Below are positions 42,179 through 52,200 of a DNA stretch of 58,164 nucleotides, in pieces. Source of the DNA: Candidatus Poribacteria bacterium. GTDB taxonomy: Bacteria > Poribacteria > WGA-4E > WGA-3G. Within the stretch, counting starts at the first letter, position 1; each line of letters starts with the position of its first letter. The position numbers were made by a program, and so were the translations under genes. The stretch spans positions 1 through 58,164 of the forward strand of contig JAJEET010000159.1 of NCBI GenBank assembly GCA_022820835.1, in the 5' to 3' direction. Below the pieces are notes generated by a model. It was given only the letters and a program-made list of their open reading frames with translations. It was not told the origin of the DNA and did not search any database.

Positions 42179-43411
42179 TTAACAGCCCGACAACAGCACC
42201 TCATCAAGCCTCTCAACCCCTTCTGTAATAACCAAAGCGACCTCAAGCACGGTTATCGCAAGTTCCCAATCTGCCACAAGATCCACTAACTTTTGTTCAT
42301 CTTTCTGTGTTGTGACAATCAGATCCGATTGTGAGCTCTTAAATGCGGTATCTATTTCCACCATGTCTCCCTCAGTATAAACATGATGATCCGGAAACGT
42401 CAACAACACCACATGCTCCGGTGAATATTGCCTAAGTGTTGCAACAAACGCATCTGGGTGCCCTATCCCACAGACAGCGAGAATCCGTTTCCCGCCAATT
42501 GCTTTCGCAACATGGAGAAATTCTATCTCCTCAAAACGCTGTTTCGGAAGTAAAGAATAGAGACGTACAGGCTGATGGATGCTCTCCAAAATCAGAGCGT
42601 TCGGTGCTAACTGCTGCAATGCCGCTTTAATTTCACCAAGAACGCGTGCCTTTAACATTGATAAAGCCGAGAACGCGCGCCTATTTTTAAACATCTGAAA
42701 TCGCGTTCTCGGCTTTGGCGTCGCGTTCTTGGTCAATCGCAACATATCAACTGTGTCTGTATGCGTCAACAGGATAATATTTGCGCGTCGGAACGCCGTA
42801 AAAGGTTCACGCAAGGTCCCCGCGGGTAATAATTTTTCTCTATTTCTGAATAGATATACCGATGCGGCTGAATACGCAGGCACTGTGAGAATATCAACAT
42901 CACGCGCAAGCTGCCGGTGTTGGAACCCATCATCAAGAAGCAGGACATCAACATCAAAACGTTCAAGGGCAACCCGTCCTGCCTCGTAGCGTCGCCGCCC
43001 GACAACAATCGGAATCCCGCTGAGATGCCTCGCTAACATGTACGCCTCATCGCCGCTCTCTTTTAGGGTAGCACACATCCGATCTCCGTCTGAAACAATC
43101 GTCACCCGTTCACCAGATGCACGTTTATATCCGCGAAGCAGAATCGCGACACGGATATTCTGCTGCTGAAGATGTTTCGCAATCGCAATAACAGCAGGCG
43201 TTTTTCCCGTTCCGCCAACGGTAATATTGCCGACACTAATCACTCGACACGGCAATCTGCGCGCCTTAAACACACCTGCCGCATAAAGTCGGTTCCGTAT
43301 CGAAACGATCAAACCATATAACCAACTGAGGGGAATTAACAAGAAACGGATAGGACTGGAAAGAAGTCGTTGCTGCAGTGAGGCAAGATCAAGCGAGAAT
43401 GTGAGTTTCAT
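42179..43411 (-). CDS. lpxK: tetraacyldisaccharide 4'-kinase LpxK
   Basis: The product has 410 residues, somewhat longer than E. coli LpxK (328). The P-loop is CRVISVGNITVGGTGKTPAV at residues 59-78, with LDDGFQHRQLARDVDIL (the conserved DDGFQ-H motif) and the LFRNREKLLPAGTLREP block. LpxK phosphorylates the 4' position of the lipid A precursor at the inner membrane, so the cell makes lipid A and is diderm. It is third in a leftward group after argC and lpxB, 95 bases after lpxB. Confidence 0.88.
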   Translation of the reverse strand: MKLTFSLDLASLQQRLLSSPIRFLLIPLSWLYGLIVSIRNRLYAAGVFKARRLPCRVISVGNITVGGTGKTPAVIAIAKHLQQQNIRVAILLRGYKRASGERVTIVSDGDRMCATLKESGDEAYMLARHLSGIPIVVGRRRYEAGRVALERFDVDVLLLDDGFQHRQLARDVDILTVPAYSAASVYLFRNREKLLPAGTLREPFTAFRRANIILLTHTDTVDMLRLTKNATPKPRTRFQMFKNRRAFSALSMLKARVLGEIKAALQQLAPNALILESIHQPVRLYSLLPKQRFEEIEFLHVAKAIGGKRILAVCGIGHPDAFVATLRQYSPEHVVLLTFPDHHVYTEGDMVEIDTAFKSSQSDLIVTTQKDEQKLVDLVADWELAITVLEVALVITEGVERLDEVLLSGC

Positions 43412-43433
43412 AGCGAATAAAGTTCAAAAGTAG

Positions 43434-43452
43434 GGGCTGGGTTACCCAACCC
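43434..43452. repeat. GTAGGGG-type hairpin between lpxB and lpxK
   Basis: GGGCTGGGT / ACCCAACCC around a single-base centre, preceded by GTAGG: an imperfect member of the GTAGG family. Confidence 0.5.
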
Positions 43453-43506
43453 GTACGTCGTGAAGTCTGTAAAGTTGAAAGAAGGCTTCCAACAACTTTA
43501 GGCATT

Positions 43507-44643
43507 TTACAGGCTTTCTGCAGCATCTAACACTAATTCCGCTGTGCGTTCAGCAGCACCCGCTGCCCCAAGCTGCGCATAAACCTGTTGAAGCGACTCA
43601 CGCTGTTCTTCACGTTTCTCTGGATGCCGCAGAAAATCGAGTGTCAACGCCGTCAAAGCATCCGGTGTCAATGCCGTCTGTAGTAATTCTGGGACAATAT
43701 CGCGTCCAGCAATAAGGTTTGGGAGTCCGCTCCGATTCAGCCGGGTCAACATCTTGATGATATGCCAATTGACGGCGGCAGTCCGAAAGAGTATAATCAT
43801 CGGTGTACCGATACATGTTGCTTCAAGCGTCGCTGTACCAGAGGTAACCAGCAACAGGGTTGATGCTCGCATCGCTGTATACGTCTGATTTTCGACAATC
43901 TGAATGGGTGGGGTCTCTCCGTGCCTGTGTTCCGCAATACTTTCACGTGAAATTCCGGGGGCTAACGGAAGTATCCATCGCGCCTTCGGATAGATTGACG
44001 CAATGTTCGCAGCGGCTTTCATCATAACCGGTAAAATATGTCGGATCTCCGAACGGCGGCTCCCCGGCATCAACCCGATAACAGGCGCGTCCGGCTCATC
44101 CGCACCACACAAACCGAGACGCTCTCGCGCCTCACACATCGTTAGGGAGGTCTGCGCAAAATCGACGAGCGGATGCCCAACGAACTCAGCGTTTGCACCA
44201 GCATCTCCGTAAAACGCCGCTTCAAAAGGGAAAATTGCAGCAACAACGTCTGCCGATTTCGCCAGTTTCTTGGCTCGACCCGCACGCCATGCCCACGCTT
44301 TTGGCGGAATGTAATAGACGACCGACACCCCGCACCCACGAGCAAATTTGGCTAACGGCATATTAAACTCAGCAAAATCTACGAGGAGAAGCACATCCGG
44401 ACGCTCCTCACGGATACGTCGTTTCAGATATGCCTGCTTCCGAAGGAACATCGGGAGGACAGTGATCACATCAGCAAACCCCATAACAGCGGAATCTTGG
44501 ATGTGAAGGTCAAGCTTCACCGATGCCGCTGCCATCTCGTCGCCCCCCATGCCGAAAAGCATTATGTCGGGACAAAGTGCCTTGAGCCGATAGGCAACAT
44601 GAGAGGCATGTAAGTCACCAGAGGGTTCCCCAGCAACAATCAT
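43507..44643 (-). CDS. lpxB: lipid-A-disaccharide synthase LpxB
   Basis: The product has 378 residues, the usual LpxB length. The N-terminus IMIVAGEPSGDLHASHVAYR is a family hallmark, followed by LFGMGGDEM, LLVDFAEFNMPLAKF, VYYIPPKAWAWRAGRAKKLA and VGLMPGSRRSEIRHILPVM-like IGLMPGSRRSEIRHILP. The start is placed at 44643; the frame stays open to 44763, but that extension is made of the intergenic word repeat and lacks conservation. LpxB joins two lipid A precursors into the disaccharide. It forms a cluster with lpxK and argC. Confidence 0.9.
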   Translation of the reverse strand: MIVAGEPSGDLHASHVAYRLKALCPDIMLFGMGGDEMAAASVKLDLHIQDSAVMGFADVITVLPMFLRKQAYLKRRIREERPDVLLLVDFAEFNMPLAKFARGCGVSVVYYIPPKAWAWRAGRAKKLAKSADVVAAIFPFEAAFYGDAGANAEFVGHPLVDFAQTSLTMCEARERLGLCGADEPDAPVIGLMPGSRRSEIRHILPVMMKAAANIASIYPKARWILPLAPGISRESIAEHRHGETPPIQIVENQTYTAMRASTLLLVTSGTATLEATCIGTPMIILFRTAAVNWHIIKMLTRLNRSGLPNLIAGRDIVPELLQTALTPDALTALTLDFLRHPEKREEQRESLQQVYAQLGAAGAAERTAELVLDAAESL

Positions 44644-44649
44644 AATTTT

Positions 44650-44762
44650 TAGCTCTCGGTTCCCGGTTCTCGGTTCTCGGTAAAAAGATGTTTGTGACAT
44701 CAACAAATATTGTAACTCCCACAAGAATCTACTGATTGCTGACGGCTGACAGCCGACAGCCA
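44650..44762. repeat. reiterated CTCGGTTCTCGG and GCTGACGGCTGACAGCC words
   Basis: The short gap between argC and lpxB carries tandem words (GCTCTCGGTTCCCGGTTCTC then GGTTCTCGG; and TTGCTGACGGCTGACAGCCG). It is open in the lpxB frame only by chance. Confidence 0.6.
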
Positions 44763-44764
44763 TC

Positions 44765-45811
44765 TTACGGCATCATCCCCGGCACTTTCAGCCCATCGGT
44801 CTCATCCAAACCAAACATCAGATTAAGGTTCTGCACAACAGCACCTGCAGCACCTTTACCGAGGTTGTCAATCGCTGCCATGACGACGACGCGACGGGTC
44901 CGCGTATCCACTTCCAATCCGACATCGCAATAGTTACTGCCGAGCACGGACTTCGTCTGCGGGTATGTACCCGATGGAAGCACGCGAACGAACGGCTCAT
45001 TCTCGTAAAATTTACCATATAACGCAAGCGCATCCGCCGTAGACATCTCTTCAGTGAGACGCATATAAATGGTGCTGAGAATGCCTCGCGTCATCGGCAC
45101 AAGATGCGGTGTAAACGTTACGCGAACCTCGGTTTCCGAGGCAACAGCACTCAACTCCTGCTCAATTTCTGGCGTATGCCGATGCACACCGATATTATAG
45201 GCGACAACATTAGACTCGCGATTCGGATAGTGCGTATTTCCGCTCGGTTTCGGGCCGGCACCCGAAATTCCTGACTTCGAGTCAACAATAATAGAATCCA
45301 ACGCCACTGCGCCTTGCGCGACCAACGGCATCGCCGCAAGTATAGCACTCGTCGGATAGCATCCCGGATTCGCCACCAATTGCGCCGTCCGAACCTGTTC
45401 ACGATACCGTTCCGGTAACCCATACACCGCCTGTTGCATGAGTTCCGCGCTCGTATGTTCAGCATGGTACCACGCCTCGTAGGTGTCCGCATCTCCGAGC
45501 CGATAGTCCGCGCTGAAATCTACAATCCGTAGACCTTGTGCAAGAATCTGCGGCACAAACGACATCGCTACCTTGTGAGGAACCGCAAGCACAACAACAT
45601 CTACCCGATCTCTGAGAGAATCAAGATCCAACGCTTCAAATGTGGCGGATACAAACCCGCGAAGGTTCGGCAGGACACTCTCAACACATTGCCCCGCATA
45701 AGTTTCGGAAGTACAGAGTACTACCTGCAGCTTGCCAGAGTGGTTCGCCAGAAAGCGTAACAATTCGCTACCGCTATACCCGGACGCACCAACAATTCCA
45801 ACTTTTATCAT
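44765..45811 (-). CDS. argC: N-acetyl-gamma-glutamyl-phosphate reductase ArgC
   Basis: The product has 348 residues, standard for ArgC. The NADPH site is KVGIVGASGYSGSELLRFL at the N-terminus, and the active-site cysteine lies in LVANPGCYPTSAILA. Further family blocks are VDSKSGISGAGPKPSG and LVPMTRGILSTIYMR, with GKGAAGAVVQNLNLM near the C-terminus. It reduces N-acetylglutamyl phosphate in arginine synthesis. It heads the leftward group argC-lpxB-lpxK; a good promoter lies 146 bases upstream. No other arginine gene is in the window. Confidence 0.93.
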   Translation of the reverse strand: MIKVGIVGASGYSGSELLRFLANHSGKLQVVLCTSETYAGQCVESVLPNLRGFVSATFEALDLDSLRDRVDVVVLAVPHKVAMSFVPQILAQGLRIVDFSADYRLGDADTYEAWYHAEHTSAELMQQAVYGLPERYREQVRTAQLVANPGCYPTSAILAAMPLVAQGAVALDSIIVDSKSGISGAGPKPSGNTHYPNRESNVVAYNIGVHRHTPEIEQELSAVASETEVRVTFTPHLVPMTRGILSTIYMRLTEEMSTADALALYGKFYENEPFVRVLPSGTYPQTKSVLGSNYCDVGLEVDTRTRRVVVMAAIDNLGKGAAGAVVQNLNLMFGLDETDGLKVPGMMP

Positions 45812-45866
45812 TTATGTTTCACCGCATGTTTTTATTACAAATAGGCCCCACGCAAATCCGCTTGCA

Positions 45867-45887
45867 GGCGCGGTTTGAAACCCCGCC
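45867..45887. repeat. GC-rich hairpin upstream of argC
   Basis: GGCGCGGTTT-GAAACCCCGCC, a nearly perfect stem preceded by CTTGCA, another form of the family seen at 16931. Confidence 0.6.
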
Positions 45888-45956
45888 CATTATATAGCCT
45901 CATAGCCTCTCATAAAAAAACACGTAAATCCTAACAAAGTCATATATTATGTAGGA

Positions 45957-45985
45957 ATTTTACTACATTTTGGCGATAAAGTCAA
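45957..45985 (-). promoter_or_regulatory. leftward promoter of argC
   Basis: On the minus strand: TTGACT (45985-45980), 17-base spacer, TAAAAT (45962-45957). Confidence 0.6.
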
Positions 45986-46034
45986 ATTACCATACACCGG
46001 GCGGGTGCAATATTGAAATGTCGCGTTTTTTTGT

Positions 46035-46063
46035 TTGACATTTTTTGCAAAATTTGGTACACT
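46035..46063 (+). promoter_or_regulatory. rightward promoter 1 in the long gap before the cohesin gene
   Basis: TTGACA (46035-46040), 17-base spacer, TACACT (46058-46063). The roughly 200 bases that follow contain no gene but carry a GCGAT...ATCGC hairpin (46208-46223). Confidence 0.6.
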
Positions 46064-46271
46064 TCTTAACATTAATTATAGTAGCCCGCAAAAAGGGATC
46101 CTCGTTTCTGTAACGTTATTGATTAGGCTCTGTTCTTTTTAGTTCTCTTGTAGGATGGAAGAAACACCCAAGCAAAACACTCCGATTCCCGATATGTCTT
46201 TGCAGGAGCGATCTCAGAATCGCGACTTTTCGGTTAAAATAGTTCTATCTTTTCTCTTTTCTAAAAAAATG

Positions 46272-46300
46272 TTGCAATTCAACTTTGCATGTAGTATAAT
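46272..46300 (+). promoter_or_regulatory. rightward promoter 2
   Basis: TTGCAA (46272-46277), 17-base spacer, perfect TATAAT (46295-46300). Confidence 0.6.
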
Positions 46301-46364
46301 TAAAGAAATTGTGACTTTTTAGGGAAAAATAACGTTTTAACAGACAGAACACCTTGAAAAGTGC

Positions 46365-46393
46365 TTGACAACTTTGTGCGTATAGTGTATCAT
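46365..46393 (+). promoter_or_regulatory. rightward promoter 3
   Basis: Perfect TTGACA (46365-46370), 17-base spacer, TATCAT (46388-46393). It lies 82 bases before a small open frame at 46475. Confidence 0.65.
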
Positions 46394-46474
46394 TTGCATT
46401 AGAGCTCACAATAAAGACTTGACGGTTAAGCGTTGCCTCCTACAAGCAAAATTCGCTGAGGACAACAAACGACG

Positions 46475-46621
46475 ATGAATAACCAAATTGTTAACTTCGC
46501 AGCTAAAAAAGTGATGGGGCACGATGCCCGAAGTATCCTCCGTACGTTGTGGGTAGTCAACCCCTTCGTGGTTTTACACGCCGCTAAACCACTAAACAAA
46601 TATTACCCCCCCCCACTTTAG
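46475..46621 (+). CDS. possible 48-residue small protein
   Basis: The frame starts at ATG 46475, has GAGGA 12 bases upstream and promoter 3 before it, and ends at TAG 46619-46621 just after a run of ten C. The product starts MNNQIVNFAAKKVMGHDARS and ends KYYPPPL. No family is recognised. It could be a leader peptide in the long transcript of the cohesin gene, or chance. Confidence 0.35.
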   Translation: MNNQIVNFAAKKVMGHDARSILRTLWVVNPFVVLHAAKPLNKYYPPPL

Positions 46622-47169
46622 AAAAAAATAACTATGAGTTAACTTCATCCAACTCCTGTCTCACTCTTGTCCACCTCATAAGGGCAAATTCACTCACACC
46701 ATTTCTAATAGAACGAACGCGAACAGACTCCGTAGAAGGTTTTTGCGAGAGTGTTTCTTCAACACTGCTGTGCTCACCTTTTGCCGTTCCCCTGTCTTTG
46801 CGTAAGTCCCCTCCGATAAACTTTGTACGATGCAGCACCTTGGCTTTCCAAACTGGAAAACAATATAAGGTGCTAAAACTGCTCTATGGTGACTCCGTCA
46901 CTTCCGGAGCTATCTGCCGTTGGACTGCCCTATTTTTCGGCAGCAACAACTCAGATGCACCGACGACGGCTACAAACCCCTCGATCGTCAATTCCGATCG
47001 AACCGCTCACAGGCAGAACAGCCCGTTCCAGAACGGTAGGCATTTACCTACGAATAGGCTTCGCGCTGCCTCTACAACGCGAGGCAAACCCACGTGAATT
47101 CGACACGGTATACCCTATTCTGCCTGCAGTTGCGCTGCATAGCTGTTGTGACCATAGTCGGGTTATTAG

Positions 47170-47185
47170 ATGTGTTTAAACACAT
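47170..47185. promoter_or_regulatory. 16-bp perfect palindrome, operator candidate
   Basis: ATGTGTTTAAACACAT is fully self-complementary and lies 68 bases before the ATG at 47253. Confidence 0.6.
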
Positions 47186-47221
47186 GAGTATAGTTGATTA
47201 ACTGATTAACACAATCAGAAG

Positions 47222-47237
47222 TTGTTAAATTTAACAA
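47222..47237. promoter_or_regulatory. 16-bp perfect palindrome next to the ribosome site
   Basis: TTGTTAAATTTAACAA ends 2 bases before the AGGAG ribosome site at 47240-47244. A third imperfect one, CTGATT-aacac-AATCAG, lies at 47202-47218. Confidence 0.6.
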
Positions 47238-47252
47238 ATAGGAGAATTCGTA

Positions 47253-49187
47253 ATGAAAACGTTTTCATTTTTAAACTGGTTTACGTTCGTGTGTCTCGCC
47301 TTTGCCTTAGCACTTGTCGGAAAACCTGCTGATGGTGTCCAGCACGAAGAGGCGGGGTTGAAAGTCATATTCTCAGAAGCCCCGGACGACATTGAACTTA
47401 TAAACAAGGCACCCTCGGTGCCAAAACCATTTGAGGTTCAACTCACCGATGCTGATGGTAATGGGATTGAAGACGCTGTAATCCGTTTTACTTCTATCCC
47501 CAGTGGCGCGGTAAATTTCTTTCAGACTGGCACCACGATTCCCGCAGCTACTGACATCACTGATGCTGACGGTATAGCAGTGATTGACGTGCAGTTCAAA
47601 CAAGCGGGGACAATAACAATTAGAGGAACGTTGGACCTAGATGCCAGTGAAGACAATGGGGTGGACCCGGAGGGTCTTATTGATGGTGCCTTTGCAGGTC
47701 ATGATTTTAAGGTCATAGACGTTACGGAAAGGGACAGACCGGTGGACAGACCGGTTCCGTACAGGGAGCCGGAGGGAACAACAATTGTGGTGCTTCCTCC
47801 CATTCCGTGTGCAGACGAGTATCAATCGCTAAGCCATTTAGTAGCATCTTACCTCAGCGACGGCAACGTAGAAGAGAGAGTAGAAACCGAACTTTATACA
47901 CCAGAATCTCTGCAAGAAATTCAAACCCACCAAGGGTTATTAGCGGCAATAAACCCTTTGAGAAATGATTTAGGAGGTCTTGCAGCGCGTTGGGACGATC
48001 CAGACCCCGCTGCCGATCCAGCCGATCCAACTGATATGGATACGCCTCCCAACATATTCAGGGTCCCAATCGTGATCCTTAATGCAACAGATTTGTCCGG
48101 TTGGCAGTTTGACATCGCCTACAATCCACAGATTTTGGAAGTCGTTGAGGTCTCAGCGGAGGACTATGAGATATTTGAAGGTGACTTTTTGCAACAGGGA
48201 CCCACAATGACCTTCTTCCAAGAAGGAACCGTGCAACAGGCTTTCGGAGAAATCATTCGCATCAGTCAAACCCGTATTGCTACAGGAGATGAGGTTAATG
48301 ATTCTGAAGCTGATCTCATACCTCAAGGAGCACCTGGATGGGAGACAGAGATCAGTGGCAGAAAACTAACTGATTCCATTAATGGTGCTAACGGGACAGG
48401 CGAACTTGTGTCCATCTGTTTTAGAGTCAAAGAATTCGCTGAGGAGTCCTTAGGCTTGCACAACCTCCAGCTCAGCGATTCTGTAGGGAACCGGATAGAA
48501 TTCACGACCATTGTGCACCCAGTCGTCGTAACACATCAGTTTGCCCCGGAGGATGTCAATCGTGACACGATAGTGAATACGAAAGATCTGATGATTATCG
48601 CCGCAAACCTCGGGCTCGCGAAACCGATTAACCCGCGTGCTGATGTGAACAATGATGGAATCGTTAACGCGCTGGATCTCGTCATTGTTGCACAACACAT
48701 CATGGATAGAGCACCGGCTGTGGAAGTGCGAGAGCAGAATATGCTAGCACCACCACTTCATGGAAACGTTGCCGTACTCAACCCTGAAACGATTCAGGCG
48801 TGGATTGATTTTGCACGTGTTGCGGACGACGGCTCAATCGTCTACGATCTCGCCATCGCGAATCTTGAGAGGCTGCTTGTCCCTCAGGTGCCTACCCAGA
48901 CGAAGCTGCTGCTCAACTATCCGAATCCGTTCAACCCTGAAACTTGGATTCCATATCAGTTAGCAGAAGCAACAGAGGTCACCATTTCCATCTATGCCAT
49001 GAATGGCATGCCGATCCGGACGCTGGCATTAGGCCATCAGGCAGCCGGTGTTTACCAGAGCAAGAGCCAAGCCGCGTATTGGGATGGACGCAACGAACTC
49101 GGCGAACGCGTCGCCAGTGGTGTCTATTTCTATACGCTCACGGCGGGTGATTTCTCCGCAACCGGCAAAATGCTCGTAAGGAAATAA
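47253..49187 (+). CDS. secreted Ig-like, cohesin and dockerin protein with FlgD-type sorting domain
   Basis: The product has 644 residues. A signal peptide (about 1-29) precedes a Big_1-type Ig domain (residues about 50-130, GNGIEDAVIRFTSIPSG). A cohesin-like domain follows near 265-405 (FRVPIVILNATDLSGWQFDI, YNPQILEVVEVSAEDY). A dockerin pair is at about 430-490 (DVNRDTIVNTKDLMIIAANL and DVNNDGIVNALDLVIVAQHI, both EF-like calcium loops). The last 90 residues form a FlgD-Ig/type IX-like sorting domain (NYPNPFNPETWIPYQLAEAT ... SGVYFYTLTAGDFSATGKML). Carrying both cohesin and dockerin suggests a scaffold for assembling surface complexes. Confidence 0.85.
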   Translation: MKTFSFLNWFTFVCLAFALALVGKPADGVQHEEAGLKVIFSEAPDDIELINKAPSVPKPFEVQLTDADGNGIEDAVIRFTSIPSGAVNFFQTGTTIPAATDITDADGIAVIDVQFKQAGTITIRGTLDLDASEDNGVDPEGLIDGAFAGHDFKVIDVTERDRPVDRPVPYREPEGTTIVVLPPIPCADEYQSLSHLVASYLSDGNVEERVETELYTPESLQEIQTHQGLLAAINPLRNDLGGLAARWDDPDPAADPADPTDMDTPPNIFRVPIVILNATDLSGWQFDIAYNPQILEVVEVSAEDYEIFEGDFLQQGPTMTFFQEGTVQQAFGEIIRISQTRIATGDEVNDSEADLIPQGAPGWETEISGRKLTDSINGANGTGELVSICFRVKEFAEESLGLHNLQLSDSVGNRIEFTTIVHPVVVTHQFAPEDVNRDTIVNTKDLMIIAANLGLAKPINPRADVNNDGIVNALDLVIVAQHIMDRAPAVEVREQNMLAPPLHGNVAVLNPETIQAWIDFARVADDGSIVYDLAIANLERLLVPQVPTQTKLLLNYPNPFNPETWIPYQLAEATEVTISIYAMNGMPIRTLALGHQAAGVYQSKSQAAYWDGRNELGERVASGVYFYTLTAGDFSATGKMLVRK

Positions 49188-49201
49188 CCTACACGGAATT
49201 T

Positions 49202-49230
49202 GTAGGGACAAGTTTTGAACTTGTCCCTAC
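49202..49230. terminator. perfect 13-bp GTAGG hairpin after the cohesin gene
   Basis: GTAGGGACAAGTT-ttg-AACTTGTCCCTAC, 14 bases after the cohesin gene stop. It is followed by CTCTCTCTTG, not a clear U-tract. It may act as a terminator, but it also belongs to the GTAGG repeat family. Confidence 0.55.
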
Positions 49231-49280
49231 CTCTCTCTTGCATACCCCCACATTCCTTGTGCTTACCAAAGGAGTTGCTC

Positions 49281-52200
49281 ATGAGATATTTCTTTTCAAT
49301 TCTAACACTCATTCTGCTCGTCGCGTCACCGGTACTCGCGCAAAATTGGACGCTAAACGCCTTCCTCAAGCATGACAGCGACATCGAAGGTGTGGCATTC
49401 AGTAAAGATGGACGAACGCTTGCGAGTATGGGGACAAACCGCGTCCTCCACTACTGGGACCCTCACACAGAAAAATCACAACCTCATGCAGAGATAAGTG
49501 CGATTGATAGATGGTCAATAGACGCGTCCGTAGTCCCCGAAGAACCACACACCTTGCCTATCAATACATTCGCTATACTTCGTCAGGCAGTATCTTTTCC
49601 GGGTGTCGAAAATCCGAGTGAGCTGCTTGCTACCGGCAGCAGTGATCAGACCATCTGGCTGCAAGGTTTTCCCTCTCTCCGTCCGCTGTTCCAAATCCAA
49701 GAACAGGGCGAAGTCTGGGCAGTCGCTTTAAGCCCAGACGGTCGGACGCTCGCCAGTGGAGGGGACTTTGCTGGCATCCATCTGTGGGACCTCACTACCA
49801 TATCACCTATCCACGGCACAATAGAACTTAAAAGCACCCTCGCAGCGAGCACGGCGCGAGTTGAAGGTCTCGCTTTCAGTCCGGATGGTCAGACGCTTGC
49901 CGTCGCAACAGGCAAAAGTGATGGTGAAGCGATTCACTTGTGGGACCTCCGCACCGAGCAGCTCAAAGAGACGCTTATCGCTGTCGGGGTTCCAATCAAG
50001 AAAGTCGCCTTCAGTCCCGATGGACAGATGATTGTCGGTGGGGCTGCCGATTATAGCAACGGACACGGGCGTAATGTCCTTTTATGGAGACGGGGGCCAC
50101 TCTCCGCTGCCAGAATCCCGCATACTGTAGAACTTGATGGCCCCGAACTTGTCACTGCATTAAATAAAGACTTCACCTTTACTGTTACGGTTAAGAACGT
50201 ATTCGGTCATGTACTCGAGAATGTCGTTGTCACGCTCAAAAATCCCGGAGCCCCCAACGATTGGGAACATAACCATCCTGCCGGCGTTTGGACGAACGGT
50301 GACGGCAAGGCGACGTTTACGCTAAGATTTTACGATGCCGGACATCATGACATTGAGGTGTCAGTCTTGGATAGAGCGACTCGGGAAGCAGCATTGACGC
50401 AGCCCTTTATTGACAGGGTTGAGGTGCCAAAGCCGCATTCTATTACACCCGAGAGGGCTACCCTTGATGCCATTCCGCTACCGCCAACTGCCAACGTAGC
50501 ATCCTATGAAGATACATTTATAGTTAAGAGCGAAACCGGACTGGCGTTAGAGGGGTTTCACGTCAGAATTCATACACACGGTGTTTCTGATACAGATTGG
50601 ACGGATAATCTGGGCAAGGCGACGGGATCCTTAGAGCTTTCGGCGGGGATATATGACGTTGATGTGACAGTGTCGGACTTCCGGGCAACAAAGGTCTGGT
50701 TAGAGAAGACGTTTCCTAACAGAGTCAGCGTGTATGATCCGCATATTTGTTCAACCTTAGTGCCCTCAGAAAAAAATATGAGACTTGCTCGTGAAAGAGC
50801 AGCTGCAATAGGACATATAGATGAAATCGAAGCTGTGACAGCAAACACTTTGCCAAAAGATACGACGACGAGTCTCCAAACGAATGTTCGGTGGAGTCCG
50901 TATGATACCTCGAGTGTTGATCTGGGAACAGTAGTCCTCACAGTAGAATTTATGAATGGGACCGATGAGGACCACAAAAAGGTAAGCGAACTCCTAAAAC
51001 AGTGGAGCAATGCGGCTAACATCGGTTTTATATTTGTCAAGAACGAGAAAAAGGATGTTAGATCGGAGATTCGTATCAAGTTCAGAGGTGGTGAAGGTGA
51101 TAACTCACTTATTGGTGACCTTTCCGTGACAGACTTCCTAAGCTTTGCGGATTTTTTTAGAGTACTGGGTAGAGAAGCGGGTGAGATATTGGCTCACCTA
51201 CTTGATCTTTTGGGAATCCATATAGATACTTACCTTCACTTTTTCTTCGACAGAGATAATTTTTTTATTCGCCAAAAGAGCATAACGGACCTGGAAGATA
51301 ACCAAAGTAAGAATGAAATCACTATGCACCTTGACGAAGATTATTCAGATAGCACTGTCCTGCATGAGTTCGGGCATGCCCTTGGATTTCAACATTCGCA
51401 TCTGGTTCCAAGTTTTCCCGGGATATGGAATAAAGAAAAGACTCGTAAGCATTATAAAGATACCCATAACTGGGATGAATCCAAAGTAAATAGGAATCTA
51501 TTTGGCGATAATCTATTTGGCATTGGCAATCCAGATTTACCAAAAACGGAGTCATTTGATCCTGAGTCAATTATGCTGTATGAAATCGAAAAAGGCCTTC
51601 TTAAGAACTACCCGGATGGCATTCCCACTACGAACACGATCTCTGATGGAGATCGACGAGCATTACGGAATGTATATGGGGAGCGGGCACCTGCTGATGA
51701 TTATCTTTTTATTCACGGTACAGCTAACTACACCACTGTAGGAAAGAACATCGTTAACCTAGGGTTTGATTGCCTTTATGAAGAAAACCCCGTGAATATA
51801 TACGTCCGTCAACAAGACAAAGTTTATAAACGGACAGAACTTGATTCAGACGTATGTTTCAATATAACTGAAGCTGTCGTGTATATAGAGTCGCGGGGAA
51901 TTATTTCGCGAAATGGTGTAGATCATCTGGAAATGAAGGCAGAAGTTGAGTATTACGCAAATTCTGTTACCTCTGTTTTATACAGAATCCGTGAAGATCG
52001 AGAGGAAATAACTTTCCTGCTTCCTCTTGACGGTAAAGAGCATTCGTTTCCGATACCGCGTGTTTACGGTAGCAAGCGATGGGTTATAAATCCTATCTTT
52101 ATTCCATTCGTCACGCCGCCGACGATAGAGGTGGGAGGCTCTTACACCGACGTTACCCTTAAACTTAAAGCTGCGCACCTTAATAGCATTCATGGTTTGG

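Larger units (their letters stand above)
46622..47252 (+). other. 630-bp leader-like region before the cohesin gene
   Basis: No convincing gene is seen. The open frames here (a minus-strand GTG frame at 46632-46838, plus-strand frames around 46798-47179) lack ribosome sites and similarity. The last 90 bases contain the two palindromes listed next and the ribosome site of the cohesin gene. Confidence 0.5.

Noticed and set aside
44644..44763. Forty extra N-terminal residues of LpxB
   Set aside because: The extension is made of intergenic word repeats, and LpxB normally starts at the IMIVAGEPSGD block.
46064..46271. 6S or other known small RNA
   Set aside because: Promoter fits, but no known secondary-structure signature could be recognised by eye.
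46632..46838. Minus-strand 68-residue frame starting at GTG
   Set aside because: Weak start and no recognisable family; kept only as a mention in the region entry.
46798..47179. Two overlapping plus-strand frames of about 97-99 residues before the cohesin gene
   Set aside because: No ribosome site, no similarity to a known family, and biased serine, threonine and arginine content typical of chance frames.
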